Shown one piece after another: positions 17,382 to 25,527 of a DNA stretch of 64,000 nt. Positions within the stretch are counted from its first letter, which is position 1; the number at the start of each line of letters is the position of its first letter. This DNA comes from CAYWNA01 sp964459305. GTDB taxonomy: Bacteria; Planctomycetota; Planctomycetia; Pirellulales; Pirellulaceae. The translations under genes and the position numbers were made by a program. The stretch covers positions 1 to 64,000 of the forward strand of contig CAYWNA010000016.1 in the NCBI GenBank assembly GCA_964459305.1. The letters are read 5' to 3'. The notes under the pieces are model-generated. The model did not search any database. It worked only from the letters and a program-made list of their open reading frames with translations, and was not told where the DNA came from.

Positions 17382-18943
17382 CGCGGTTCCCCTGCTTGTA
17401 CACGCTCCACGAAGTGGTCCGCAAGGGCGTCGAGATGGGGGTGATCCTCAAGACGCTCGCTCGTGTTGCCCGCATCCGTCCGGAAGCGTCCTGCCTTCCC
17501 CAGCAAGTCCGAGACGAGGTTGACTTGGCACGATCCCTTCATGACGGCAGCGAGGTATCGGACGAGGGCAGCATGATCGTGCTGGTGCTCTGTCAGCATC
17601 GTACGGACATCGTTCGGTAGTTCATACAGGTCGTGGCAGCGACGAAACATGCTGCGGGGCAGCAGTTCAAAGAGCGATTTCCCCAGTGCAACGACTGGTA
17701 TCTGCTTGATCGCGGCTTCGAGCCCGATCGCGCCACGGATGACTACCACCAGCTTGGCACGGCGCAGAACGTCCTCGGAAGGGAGGTCAAGATCAACCAA
17801 CTCGACGTTCGGGATTTCCAAGAGTTTCTGGTAGTATGTCAGCGGGCGCCTACCAAGCATGAGCGGGTGTTCCTTGACGAGGAGTTTCATGCCAACGGGC
17901 ATACTCAGGCTGATGTTCCTGATCACTTCCAGTTGGTTGAGGAACGGTCTGGCGAATTGGGTCAGTACGAGTTCCGGTTCTGTGTGTAGGGGGTAGAGTA
18001 TATACTCGCGCTGACTCAGTTGCTCGAGACCAACAAGTTTGCGGCGGAGGGCGCGACGGGTGCGGCGTAGCGCCGTGGGGTTGAGGATTTTCTTGAAGAC
18101 GATCGTTCTGATCGGGTCAGGCGTCTGTGGGTCATACGTGTACGGCGGGCGACGATGGGAAACCCATTTTCTCAGAAAAGGCACAGCGCGGGTAAGCGAG
18201 TTCTTGCCCGAGTTTGAGGTGGCCTTGCGTGCCGACGTCTTCTTTGCCGGAACAACGCCTTCGTACATGGCGTTCTGCGTGACGACGTTACTGATGTGCG
18301 CTTCCGCCGCCGCCTCAAGCTCCGGCGGAACGGGTGTTCCCGAAATGAAAGAGCTGTAGATATGAGCGATGTGCGGCGGCGGCTCTTCGGTGTTGTCACC
18401 TAGCATGATGTAGTTTTGCAGCCTAGCGAGACGAACATCAAGCGATCGGATGTTGTTCCCTCGCGCAAAGAGATGTGCAAGGCAATCCCCAAACGTGGCT
18501 GTGTAGATGGTGCAGACGAGTTCCGGGTTAAGACGCTGGAACAACTCATCGATCCGCATAAGCGCCACGTCGAGGAGCGCCAACATTTGGTCGTGCGTCA
18601 GATTCGGGCGGTAGTCCTGCCGGTAGGTTGCGTTGGGACCAAGGTAGATCCGCCGGTCGGTAAGCAGTGGTCCCCACAGTACCGGATCTCCGATCTTTTC
18701 TTCATAGGACCGTATTCGCGCCAAGTCTGGCCTGTGATCTTCTGCCTCCCGGTAGATTTCCCATTCCTTCAGGACAGCGGAGTCCCTTTCGAACGTGGGG
18801 TGCTCAGCAATGAATCGCTCGTAGTTCGGCAAGTTGGCCACATAGAAGCCGGCTCGCTCGATGTTCAGCGGGCGGGCGGCACGCCTGTTGACCTCGTACA
18901 GCACGTCCAGGCTGCGTGACTGCGTGAAGTAGATTACGTTCAT
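17378..18943 (-). CDS. Capsule polysaccharide biosynthesis protein, KpsC/KpsS-like
   Basis: A 521-aa cytoplasmic protein starting MNVIYFTQSRSLDVLYEV. The C-terminal half carries the capsule-synthesis core: YILYPLHTEPELVLTQFARP, then MKLLVKEHPLMLGRR, and VVVIRGAIGLEAAIKQIPVV, matching the KpsC/KpsS-type Kdo or nonulosonate transferase fold (GT-B-like). ATG 18941-18943 overlaps the dehydrogenase stop (ATGA). Next to neuBCA, it is a good candidate for the transferase using the CMP-activated acid, but this is inferred from position. The N-terminal ~280 residues are not recognised. Confidence 0.78.
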   Translation of the reverse strand: MNVIYFTQSRSLDVLYEVNRRAARPLNIERAGFYVANLPNYERFIAEHPTFERDSAVLKEWEIYREAEDHRPDLARIRSYEEKIGDPVLWGPLLTDRRIYLGPNATYRQDYRPNLTHDQMLALLDVALMRIDELFQRLNPELVCTIYTATFGDCLAHLFARGNNIRSLDVRLARLQNYIMLGDNTEEPPPHIAHIYSSFISGTPVPPELEAAAEAHISNVVTQNAMYEGVVPAKKTSARKATSNSGKNSLTRAVPFLRKWVSHRRPPYTYDPQTPDPIRTIVFKKILNPTALRRTRRALRRKLVGLEQLSQREYILYPLHTEPELVLTQFARPFLNQLEVIRNISLSMPVGMKLLVKEHPLMLGRRPLTYYQKLLEIPNVELVDLDLPSEDVLRRAKLVVVIRGAIGLEAAIKQIPVVALGKSLFELLPRSMFRRCHDLYELPNDVRTMLTEHQHDHAALVRYLAAVMKGSCQVNLVSDLLGKAGRFRTDAGNTSERLEDHPHLDALADHFVERVQAGEPR

Positions 18944-19926
18944 ATCAAGTCTGGTTCTCCCCGCAGATAACGCTTCAACTTCTCCGCGACAAAGATCTCC
19001 GTCATCCACATGGATTCTAAGGTGGCCCCGCCGATGTGCGGCGTTATGATCAGGTTTTCGTGACTTCGGGCATAGGCGAGCAGACTATTCCGCTCAGGAT
19101 CACTCGGGCGTCTTTCGCCGGGGATGACGTCCACGGCAGCGCCTCCGAGTCGCCCACTTTCCAGGGCATTGAGCAAGGCACCGCTGTTGACGATCGCCCC
19201 CCGCGCGGTGTTGACCAGGAGCGCACCATCGGGAAGTGCCCGCAGTACCCGATCGTCGATGAGGTCGATGGTCTCGTCGTTCAGTAAGGCATGCACGCTA
19301 AGGATGTCCGAGTTGCGAGCCAGTTCCTTGAGGTCCGACGCCATCTCGATGGACGCGGGAAGCGATCCGCTTACATGCGGATCGTACGCCATGACCGACA
19401 TGCCAAAGGCCTGCGCATATCGGGCAACAATCCGACCGATCCGACCGAAGCCAACAATCCCGAGACGCCTGCCACTCAAGTCGTGTCCGCGGAATGCGTC
19501 GCGATCCCAGGAACCTCCCTGCACGGCCGCCGCTGCCGCAGGAATCCAGCGAGTGAGAGCCAGCAGCAATCCCCACGTTAGTTCGGCCGTCGCCGGCACT
19601 CGACTGAGAAACTCATCTTCTCCCTTCAAACTCAGCACATCGATCCCCCGGCTCTTCGCATAGACGACGTCGATATGATCTAATCCGGTCGTTGCGGTCA
19701 CGATGGCTTTCAGCAGAACCCCGGCATCGATCAGTTCCCGCGCGATCTGGTGACGCAAGCGGACAATCAACACATGATAGGATGGCAGCTCCTCGCGCAG
19801 CTCCGTACAGCTCAGTTCGCGCTCGTGAACCTCGCCGACTGAACTCAGGATCCGGAATGCATCGCGCGAGTAGTTCGCCGGCTCGACGTTCAGAATCCGG
19901 ATGATTGTCTCAGGTTTGGAAGTCAC
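18940..19926 (-). CDS. D-isomer specific 2-hydroxyacid dehydrogenase
   Basis: A 328-aa NAD-dependent dehydrogenase. The GTG start 19924-19926 follows AAGG about 6 bases upstream; the open frame further upstream overlaps neuA and is non-homologous. Family marks are the NAD site GIVGFGRIGRIVARYAQAFG, the catalytic Arg in VNTARGAIV, and the catalytic His in ITPHIGGAT. It reduces or oxidises a 2-hydroxy/2-keto acid. Lying between neuA and the capsule protein, it may act on a three-carbon or nine-carbon keto acid of the pathway, or may make a lactyl/glyceryl substituent; neither is shown. Confidence 0.9.
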   Translation of the reverse strand: MTSKPETIIRILNVEPANYSRDAFRILSSVGEVHERELSCTELREELPSYHVLIVRLRHQIARELIDAGVLLKAIVTATTGLDHIDVVYAKSRGIDVLSLKGEDEFLSRVPATAELTWGLLLALTRWIPAAAAAVQGGSWDRDAFRGHDLSGRRLGIVGFGRIGRIVARYAQAFGMSVMAYDPHVSGSLPASIEMASDLKELARNSDILSVHALLNDETIDLIDDRVLRALPDGALLVNTARGAIVNSGALLNALESGRLGGAAVDVIPGERRPSDPERNSLLAYARSHENLIITPHIGGATLESMWMTEIFVAEKLKRYLRGEPDLI

Positions 19927-19934
19927 AGTCGACC

Positions 19935-20657
19935 TTATCTCGCCAGACCGTCGCCTTTCCGTTGCATAAGCAGTTCTGCGAGCGCGAAGTCGGTTTCTGT
20001 ATCGATATTGACGAAGCGGTCGGCAGGCATGACGTAGGGAACTAGCGATCCTCCTATGACTTTGTCGTGGTTTTCGATCAGTGAGCGGCGGAGAGCGTAG
20101 ACGGCGCCGTTTCGGTGGTACACACACGGCAATTGCTGACGCAGGCATGACTCGGGTTCCTGCCAGACGGGACACAGGAATCCGGAAGCATCCCGCGTAT
20201 ACATGCGCGCGGGGTGATGATCTTCCACCTGGTACACGCTTACGGCCGTATCCGCGTCCTCGTGGTCGAGAAGTGCCTGGATTGTGCCGTCGATGTCCTC
20301 CGCGACACGAAACGGGGCCGTGGGTTGAATGATGACAAGAGCGTCAAACCTTATCCCTTTGCTGGCTTCCCTTTCCATAACGGCATGAGTGATGACGGGA
20401 GCCATTGGCGTTGTATCGGCAGCCAACTGGGCGGGGCGTCTGAGTACTTCACAACCCCATTCTTCTGCCACCCCCGCGATCGTGTCGTCGTCCGTTGACA
20501 CGACGTAGTCGGTGAGAAGCCCACTGGTTCGTGCCGCTTCGATCGCGTAGGCGATCAGCGGCATTGTACCGAGGAGCCGGATGTTCTTGCCGGGAACTCC
20601 TTTGGACCCCCCCCGTGCCGGGATTACCCCCAGGACCTGCATCATCTCATTATCCAA
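19935..20657 (-). CDS. neuA: Acylneuraminate (nonulosonate) cytidylyltransferase
   Basis: A 240-aa CMP-sugar synthetase that activates a nonulosonic acid with CTP. The nucleotide-binding loop IPARGGSKGVPGKN lies at residues 12-25, followed by VVSTDDDTIA and the QPTAPFR motif typical of NeuA. The C-terminus has NIDTETDFALAE, also a family mark. Start at ATG 20655-20657; internal Met codons at residues 5 and 6 are alternatives. It sits nine bases ahead of the dehydrogenase and 198 bp after neuC. It could equally serve legionaminic or pseudaminic acid. Confidence 0.92.
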   Translation of the reverse strand: MDNEMMQVLGVIPARGGSKGVPGKNIRLLGTMPLIAYAIEAARTSGLLTDYVVSTDDDTIAGVAEEWGCEVLRRPAQLAADTTPMAPVITHAVMEREASKGIRFDALVIIQPTAPFRVAEDIDGTIQALLDHEDADTAVSVYQVEDHHPARMYTRDASGFLCPVWQEPESCLRQQLPCVYHRNGAVYALRRSLIENHDKVIGGSLVPYVMPADRFVNIDTETDFALAELLMQRKGDGLAR

Positions 20658-20855
20658 GCGAATTCTACACGTGAGATAGTTGTTCGGGCTTCATTCGACC
20701 CAAGTCAGATCTTCGATCGATTAGTGCATCCGTTGTTACGACTCTCGCTGCTCGCAGCAGACCAAGCACCGGCACGACGTGGCGACAGTCGCGAGACCTT
20801 CCGTTCGCGGAGTCTCACGAGTTCGGCAATCGTTTCTCAACGATTGCGAGTAGCC
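20658..20855. other. Intergenic gap between neuC and neuA with a hairpin
   Basis: The only sizeable gap inside the 5' half of the EPS operon. It has no coding frame of note. It contains a 9-bp perfect hairpin (20826-20847) and a second weaker GC-rich inverted repeat around 20780-20815. No T-run follows on the minus strand, so full termination is unlikely; a processing or attenuation role is possible. Confidence 0.6.
20826..20847 (-). terminator. Hairpin after neuC (attenuator-like, no T-run)
   Basis: GCAATCGTT, a TCTC loop and AACGATTGC form a perfect 9-bp stem nine bases past the neuC stop. No uridine run follows on the transcribed strand, so it is more likely an attenuator, RNA-processing site or 3'-end stabiliser than a strong terminator. 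Confidence 0.4.
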
Positions 20856-22031
20856 TCACGCTGCGCGCGCCAACGTGCGGTCCTGGAACACCTTCTCGAT
20901 CGTTGGCCGAACGCTGCCAAGCACACGGGCAATCGCACTCCCCGCGGATCCATCTCCGTAGATTCGCTCCGGCTCACACCGGCGACGATTCCAATTCATG
21001 ATGATTGCCGATCGGATTTGATCGATGTCATAGTCAACGTCAAGGACGTTGCAGCCGCGTTCGCGCCCGTTCTGACGCGTACCGATATTAACAGCCGGGA
21101 CTCCCAGGAACGACGCTTCCCGGATCGCGACACTCGAATTACCTACAATACCGCGACTGTATGACAGCAGTCGCAAGAAGTCTTGAGGCTCGAAATTCTT
21201 GAAAAAGCGAATCTTTGCATCCGGATGGTTCTCGCGGAACGCTCGAATCCCCTTCGAGGTGCCGTCCGAACCGGCATCCACGTTCGGCCAGAACCAGAAA
21301 GACGGTTTCCCCACGTCGGTGACGGCTTTCAGTGTGATCTCGATGTGCTCCCGCGAGGCCTGGTACTCGGTCGTGACGGGATGCTGAAGGACCACAATGT
21401 AGCCATCGCTGATGTCGAACGTACTCCCAACGCCGCCATACTCAAACGGGTCAAAGGCGAGAGCCGTTGCCTGTGCCACTTGTGCCGCGAGGTCAATCGA
21501 CGGGCAGCCGGTCACGAAGACGGAGCCGGGGGCTTCACCCATCTGAATCACGCGGGCTTTTGCCCGCTCGGACGACACGAGATGCACGTCGGCCAACTTG
21601 GTGATGGCATGACGTACCTTCTCATCAATGCTGCCGGTAACTTCGCCGCCCTGCAAGTGAACGAGCGGGATGTTCATGTACGCCGCAGCGATCGCGGTCG
21701 CGATTGTCTCGTACCGGTCCGCGATGGACACGACCATATCAGGTCGCAGGTTGTCGAAAGCGGTCGCCAACTCCGACAACCCAAGCCCTGTCGTCTTGGC
21801 CATTGACGTAAGATTCTCGCCTTCGATGACCATGTAGACTTTTCTGGCAATACGAAAGCCGTCGTGCTCGATAACCTTCACGGCATCGCCGTAGCGGTTC
21901 AAGAGCGCCGAACCAGAAACGACCAGTTGCAGTTCCAGATCAGGATGTCTTTCGATGGCCGTCAATGCTGTCTTGACCCGGCTATAACTGGGCCGAGCCG
22001 TAACGACCACACAGATCTTGCGTTTGGTCAT
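20856..22031 (-). CDS. neuC: UDP-N-acetylglucosamine 2-epimerase (hydrolysing)
   Basis: A 391-aa hydrolysing 2-epimerase that releases ManNAc (or a 2,4-diacetamido analogue) from UDP-HexNAc. The start MTKRKICVVVTARPSYSRVK is characteristic of NeuC/LegG. Further marks are VSIADRYET, VHLQGGEVTGSIDEKVRHA, VLQHPVTTEYQ and GNSSVAIREASFLGVPAVNI. ATG 22029-22031 overlaps the neuB stop (ATGA). Length is normal. Together with neuB and neuA it forms a complete three-step route to a CMP-nonulosonic acid, the product being sialic acid or a legionaminic relative. Confidence 0.93.
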   Translation of the reverse strand: MTKRKICVVVTARPSYSRVKTALTAIERHPDLELQLVVSGSALLNRYGDAVKVIEHDGFRIARKVYMVIEGENLTSMAKTTGLGLSELATAFDNLRPDMVVSIADRYETIATAIAAAYMNIPLVHLQGGEVTGSIDEKVRHAITKLADVHLVSSERAKARVIQMGEAPGSVFVTGCPSIDLAAQVAQATALAFDPFEYGGVGSTFDISDGYIVVLQHPVTTEYQASREHIEITLKAVTDVGKPSFWFWPNVDAGSDGTSKGIRAFRENHPDAKIRFFKNFEPQDFLRLLSYSRGIVGNSSVAIREASFLGVPAVNIGTRQNGRERGCNVLDVDYDIDQIRSAIIMNWNRRRCEPERIYGDGSAGSAIARVLGSVRPTIEKVFQDRTLARAA

Positions 22032-23068
22032 GCTACATCGTCCAATGTTAAGTAATCCCAACGGCACACGTTCCGCGTGAGCCGTCGTCCGACAACGGCT
22101 TGATAGCCTGACGCCGAGATCCCCTGTCCCGCCGGCTTCTTGCCCTCAAGGTCGTCGAACCTCAACACGTGTCCGCGAGGCAAGTCTTTGTTAACCGAGA
22201 TGCTCTTTTCGAAGATCGATTTCAACTCTGCGAAAGATGAAGCATCGGATTTCTCGGTCGGATTCGTCATGGCGGTTTCAATGAACCGTACGCCTTCAAC
22301 GAGTCGGCCTACCTCGTCGATGGTCAGTGACGAGGTCGAGTCTGGCCCGAAGCACCTGCGGTCGAAACAAACATGAAACTCAAGGATTTCGGCACCGAGT
22401 GCCGTGGCTGCTAGTGAGGGATAAATGGTTCCGGAATGATCTGAAAGACCGACCGGAACGGCGTATCGTTCACGCAACTCGGGGATCACGTTCAGGCCCA
22501 CGGTTTCAGCCGTTGTCGGGTACTGCGTCGTGCATTGCAGTACGCTCACGCTGACAGAGCGCTGCTTGAGAAATTGCATTGTGCGGTCCAGTTCTTCATA
22601 CGAACTCATCCCCGAGGAGAGAATGGCCGGTTTTTTGGTCTGCGCGATACGTTCCAATAGCAGGTGGTTGTTGACTTCCCCCGACCCGATCTTGTACCGC
22701 TTCACTCCGACCTCTTCAAGCAAATCAACGGCCGCCACAGAAAACGGTGAGGATATGAATTCGAGCCCCTGATCGTCACAGTGTTGCCTGACCTCATGCC
22801 ATTGGGGTAGTGCGAATTCCATGCGTTTCCAATAGTCATAACGAGTTGCGTCTTCGTAGCTGAAGTTCACCCGAAAGGGCTCACGCCTGCTGCTTTCCGC
22901 ATCCGCCACGTGCGTTTGGAACTTGATTGCGTCAACTCCTGAACCGGAAAGCGCGTCGATGAACGAATGCAGGATGCCCAGACTACCGTCATGCGCTTGT
23001 CCAACTTCTGCAATTATGAACACTGGACGAGCACGGCCAACGGTTCTGCTACCTATTGTCAACTCCAT
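22028..23068 (-). CDS. neuB: N-acetylneuraminate/nonulosonate synthase
   Basis: A 346-aa synthase that condenses phosphoenolpyruvate with ManNAc or a related sugar. The NeuB barrel spans about residues 15-265 (FIIAEVGQAHDGSL, KFQTH, YKIGSGEVNN, LSSGMSSYEEL, VLQCTTQYPT, GLSDHSGTI, EFHVCFDRRCFGPDSTSSL). A SAF/antifreeze-like C-terminal domain follows (about 285-346; DLPRGHVLRFDDLEGKKPAGQG). It is the second gene of the operon, 133 bp after the antiterminator gene. The EVGQAHDGS variant of the usual NHNG loop is seen in several environmental NeuB proteins. Confidence 0.93.
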   Translation of the reverse strand: MELTIGSRTVGRARPVFIIAEVGQAHDGSLGILHSFIDALSGSGVDAIKFQTHVADAESSRREPFRVNFSYEDATRYDYWKRMEFALPQWHEVRQHCDDQGLEFISSPFSVAAVDLLEEVGVKRYKIGSGEVNNHLLLERIAQTKKPAILSSGMSSYEELDRTMQFLKQRSVSVSVLQCTTQYPTTAETVGLNVIPELRERYAVPVGLSDHSGTIYPSLAATALGAEILEFHVCFDRRCFGPDSTSSLTIDEVGRLVEGVRFIETAMTNPTEKSDASSFAELKSIFEKSISVNKDLPRGHVLRFDDLEGKKPAGQGISASGYQAVVGRRLTRNVCRWDYLTLDDVA

Positions 23069-23162
23069 GATACTAAGCCCTTACACAAAGAATGGGAGAG
23101 GAGTGGCAATTCAGTTTAGGCGTACTCCATCGCTCCAGCAGTCTTCCTCAAGCCTCCCGCGG

Positions 23163-23192
23163 TCGGCGCGCACTCCGTTCTTCTGGGTGTCG
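23163..23192. repeat. Imperfect 30-bp direct repeat, copy 1 (downstream of antiterminator gene)
   Basis: This 30-bp stretch just past the antiterminator stop matches 23910-23939, upstream of the same gene, at about 26 of 30 positions and in the same orientation (shared core CACTCCGTTC followed by TCTGGGTG or CCTGGGTG). Confidence 0.6.
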
Positions 23193-23201
23193 CTAGGCTC
23201 A

Positions 23202-23768
23202 TCAGGGATCCAGCCGTTCGAGTTCGCAGTCCTCCAGCACGACAGATGCGCCTTGTTGCATGAAGTTCACGGCGACGAGCAATCGCGTAATGTTCTCGCG
23301 GCGAATCACCGTGCCTTCGAAACCCGTGAACGCTCCCGAATGCACTCGGACGCGGGTTCCCTCTTGCAGCCGGGCTTCCGGCGTCAGCGGATGGCCGAAT
23401 TCGATCAATTGATGGATCTGGTGCAGATCCGCGGCCAGTTGTTGACCATCCGGGACCGAGATGTCGCGTGAGACACAGTTGGTGGTCAGCGCTTCATAGC
23501 GATGGAAGTCGTTTCCACAAAGGAAGACGTAATTTGGGAACAGCGGAACGTGGGACGTTCGCATACGCCCCGCTGGAGAGCGATGGCGCTGACTGATGAT
23601 CGGGCTGAAGAAGGCGATGTCCATCACTCGCAGACGGCGCATGAGCTCTTTTTCGCGGCGTGAGCGCGTATACAAGACCCACCACTGGTGGCTTTCCAGA
23701 TCACCAGCCAGATAGCGGTCCAGCAGGTCCAGGGGATAAATATCCTGTTCTTTGGCAAGGATAGGCAT
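23202..23768 (-). CDS. NusG/RfaH-like transcription antiterminator (UpxY-type)
   Basis: A 188-aa protein with an NGN domain (about residues 26-120; QWWVLYTRSRREKELMRRL, then RTSHVPLFPNYVFL) and a C-terminal KOW domain (about 133-165; LQEGTRVRVHSGAFTGFEGT). Specialised NusG paralogues of this kind (RfaH, UpxY, LoaP) bind RNA polymerase at the head of one long operon and suppress pausing and termination. It is the first gene of the ~23-kb EPS operon, the expected position. A ~650-bp leader with repeats precedes it. No ops-like element was recognised. Confidence 0.9.
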   Translation of the reverse strand: MPILAKEQDIYPLDLLDRYLAGDLESHQWWVLYTRSRREKELMRRLRVMDIAFFSPIISQRHRSPAGRMRTSHVPLFPNYVFLCGNDFHRYEALTTNCVSRDISVPDGQQLAADLHQIHQLIEFGHPLTPEARLQEGTRVRVHSGAFTGFEGTVIRRENITRLLVAVNFMQQGASVVLEDCELERLDP

Positions 23769-23909
23769 GAGGTTGAAGTCAGATGTTCAGGGTTGAGGGT
23801 AAGGGGTTGAAAGGTTAGGGGCCAGAGGAATCGGCGGTTTCCGATCGAAGAGTCTGCTGATTCAAGGTCCGCAAACGTCGCCCATCGCTCGTGGCTCGCA
23901 CGGTCTGCC

Positions 23910-23939
23910 TCGGCGCACACTCCGTTCTCCTGGGTGACA
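23910..23939. repeat. Imperfect 30-bp direct repeat, copy 2 (leader of antiterminator gene)
   Basis: Upstream partner of the repeat at 23163-23192. The pair brackets the antiterminator gene 718 bp apart. Confidence 0.6.
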
Positions 23940-24025
23940 CAGATGCCCTTTTCAGATCGCAATTGGCTTTTGCCTAACAAATGGCCGCCGGGCGCGCACG
24001 AGCGCCGCTTCGTGGCCAATTCGAC

Positions 24026-24229
24026 GGGCGAAGTGTATATGAGTGCCCGAATTCGGGAAATAGCGATCTTAGGGATTGGCGATTTTCGATTGAAAAGGGA
24101 TGAGAGCCGGAGGGATTGGCGATTTCCGATTGCAGAGTCGAAATGCTGAAGTGTCAAGAGGATTTGCGATTGGCTCGGGAGCAGCATTCCGAACGCTAGC
24201 AGTTGGCCGGAAGAAAGCCGCCCGCGAAT
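24026..24229. repeat. Dispersed intergenic repeat, copy A
   Basis: Begins GGGCGAAGTGTATAT, includes CGGGAAATAGCGAT, runs of GATTGGCGATTT and AAGTGTCAAGAGGATTTGCG, and ends in GAACGCTAGCAGTT and CCCGCGAAT. Copy B (25314-25486) shares the start, middle and end; copy C (28552-28611) shares only the first part. The pair A/B brackets the toxin-antitoxin genes. Confidence 0.7.
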
Positions 24230-24420
24230 GACGCGAATCCTCCGTCATACTCATCGCGTGCGCGGAGAGGTCGTACCTGTTCAAAGACGCCACGAACCAA
24301 TGGGATTTGGGATTTCCGAGTGGCAGAGTCGGAGGGCCGAAATGTCAAACAGCCAACGACATTTCCGATTGGCGATTTTGGATTTGTTTCGGGCTTCGTG
24401 CTTCAAGTTTACGATGATGG

Positions 24421-24540
24421 CTATTTCGCCGTGGCTGGGAACCCTCCCTCTTCCACAAAGCTATCAAACGCCTTTTCGTCCAGGTGACCCTGATAGGCCA
24501 GATCGCCTCGAATCCCCACGAAATCGCCCAGCCGCGGTGG
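24421..24540 (-). pseudogene. Short coding fragment, probable gene 3' end
   Basis: A 39-codon frame with protein-like composition (RLGDFVGIRGDLAYQGHLDE, then KAFDSFVEEGGF) ending at TAG 24421-24423. No start codon is available and a stop lies upstream, so it looks like the 3' end of a lost gene directly after the antitoxin gene. The family is not recognised. Confidence 0.35.
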
Positions 24541-24556
24541 CTTTGACGCTCTGCAG

Positions 24557-24871
24557 CTATTGCGGTGTCAAAGAGACCGACACGCCAACGGCCTGGGTTA
24601 GCCGATCCAAAACATCCGACCGCAACGTTCGTTCCCCTTCTAGAAAAGCGCACAAGACATCCGTGGGAATGCCAGCCTGACGGGCAATATCGCGTAAAGG
24701 ACGGCGGTTTTTGTGGATCACGCGGCGGAGGTGTCCAGAAAGCGTATCCTCGCCCGACGCCTCTTGCATTCGGACGTCCCGCTCGTGCAGTTCCGGCAGT
24801 TCTTGCGCGATCAACTGCCGATCGCGCTGCAATTGAGAAAGGAGTTCATCCGGGATTCTTTCCTCAGTCAC
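24557..24871 (-). CDS. XRE-type HTH antitoxin
   Basis: A 104-aa protein whose C-terminal half is a helix-turn-helix of the XRE/Cro type (about residues 45-100; LRRVIHKNRRPLRDIARQAG, then LCAFLEGERTLRSDVLDRL). The N-terminal half is a charged helix. The start is GTG 24869-24871 with AGGTGG 6 bases upstream. It begins 14 bases after the BrnT-like toxin stop, an arrangement of toxin first then antitoxin. It should neutralise the toxin and repress the pair's promoter. Confidence 0.75.
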   Translation of the reverse strand: MTEERIPDELLSQLQRDRQLIAQELPELHERDVRMQEASGEDTLSGHLRRVIHKNRRPLRDIARQAGIPTDVLCAFLEGERTLRSDVLDRLTQAVGVSVSLTPQ

Positions 24872-24885
24872 ATCGCCACCTCATT

Positions 24886-25134
24886 TTATTCGCCGGGACG
24901 AGCAACCTCGTATGCCGTACACGGAATGATCGTCATTTCATCAAGATACTCATATACACAAAACAGGTAGCGACCGTCGCTCGTTTCGCCCCAACAACAA
25001 GGTCGGCCTGTCGAGCGGCTTTCGCCGCGCCGCTCTGGACCGCTTACGACTTCGGCAAAGTCTTCCTGACTTACGCCGTGTTCGGCCAAATGTTCGACAA
25101 TCTCGTCCGTCCACTGAAAGTCGAAGTATGCCAT
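24886..25134 (-). CDS. BrnT/DUF4258-like toxin
   Basis: An 82-aa protein starting MAYFDFQWTDEIVEHLAEHG. The pattern of W/F..D...EHL..HGVS..D..EV, then GRPCCWGETSDGRYLFCVYE, resembles the small BrnT/RelE-fold toxins, which cleave mRNA. It is followed by an HTH antitoxin 14 bases downstream. ATG 25132-25134 is the only sensible start; the frame continues upstream through non-coding repeat. Toxin activity is inferred from family and gene order. Confidence 0.68.
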   Translation of the reverse strand: MAYFDFQWTDEIVEHLAEHGVSQEDFAEVVSGPERRGESRSTGRPCCWGETSDGRYLFCVYEYLDEMTIIPCTAYEVARPGE

Positions 25135-25313
25135 CTGAGCGAGCCAAAGCGGTGTGCCATCTATTAGCAAGCCAAATTGAATTCTACCACACGACGAACA
25201 AATCCAGCAACCGTGGCGGTTGTTTGCTGGAGGCGTTCTTGTAGTGTTTCGACAGGATCGGGAAGGATGCTGGTGCGCATTTCCGATTCTTGGTTTGGAT
25301 TTCCCAACCCGGA

Positions 25314-25486
25314 GGGCGAAGTGTATATCGGCAGGACGTTGCGGGGAATAGAGGTCTTCGGATTGGCGATTTGGGAACTGAGAGTCAAAAAGTCGAAGTG
25401 TCAAGAGGATTTGCGACTGGCTCGGGATAACCTCCTGAACGCTAGCAGTTTGCAGCTAGTCGGGCAGAAGAAAGGCCCGCGAATCA
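25314..25486. repeat. Dispersed intergenic repeat, copy B
   Basis: Shares GGGCGAAGTGTATAT, GATTGGCGATTT, GTCGAAGTGTCAAGAGGAT, GCTCGGGA, GAACGCTAGCAGTT and CCCGCGAAT in order with copy A, with some internal length differences (173 versus 204 bp). It lies between the toxin gene and the O-antigen ligase gene. Confidence 0.7.
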
Positions 25487-25527
25487 TCGTATATACTCAA
25501 ACCTGAACGCGGTGATGCCAGCTTCTT

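Larger units (their letters stand above)
23769..24420. other. EPS operon leader and repeat-rich intergenic region
   Basis: No convincing gene. It should contain the promoter and leader of the EPS operon (minus strand). It is packed with short GATTGGCGATTTCCGATTG-like motifs, half of a 30-bp direct repeat (23910-23939) and repeat copy A (24026-24229). No clear promoter boxes were identified by eye. Confidence 0.6.

Noticed and set aside
23769..24420. Possible ops or JUMPStart-type element in the EPS leader
   Set aside because: I looked for a conserved ops-like octamer or stem-loop near the antiterminator gene and found none convincing.
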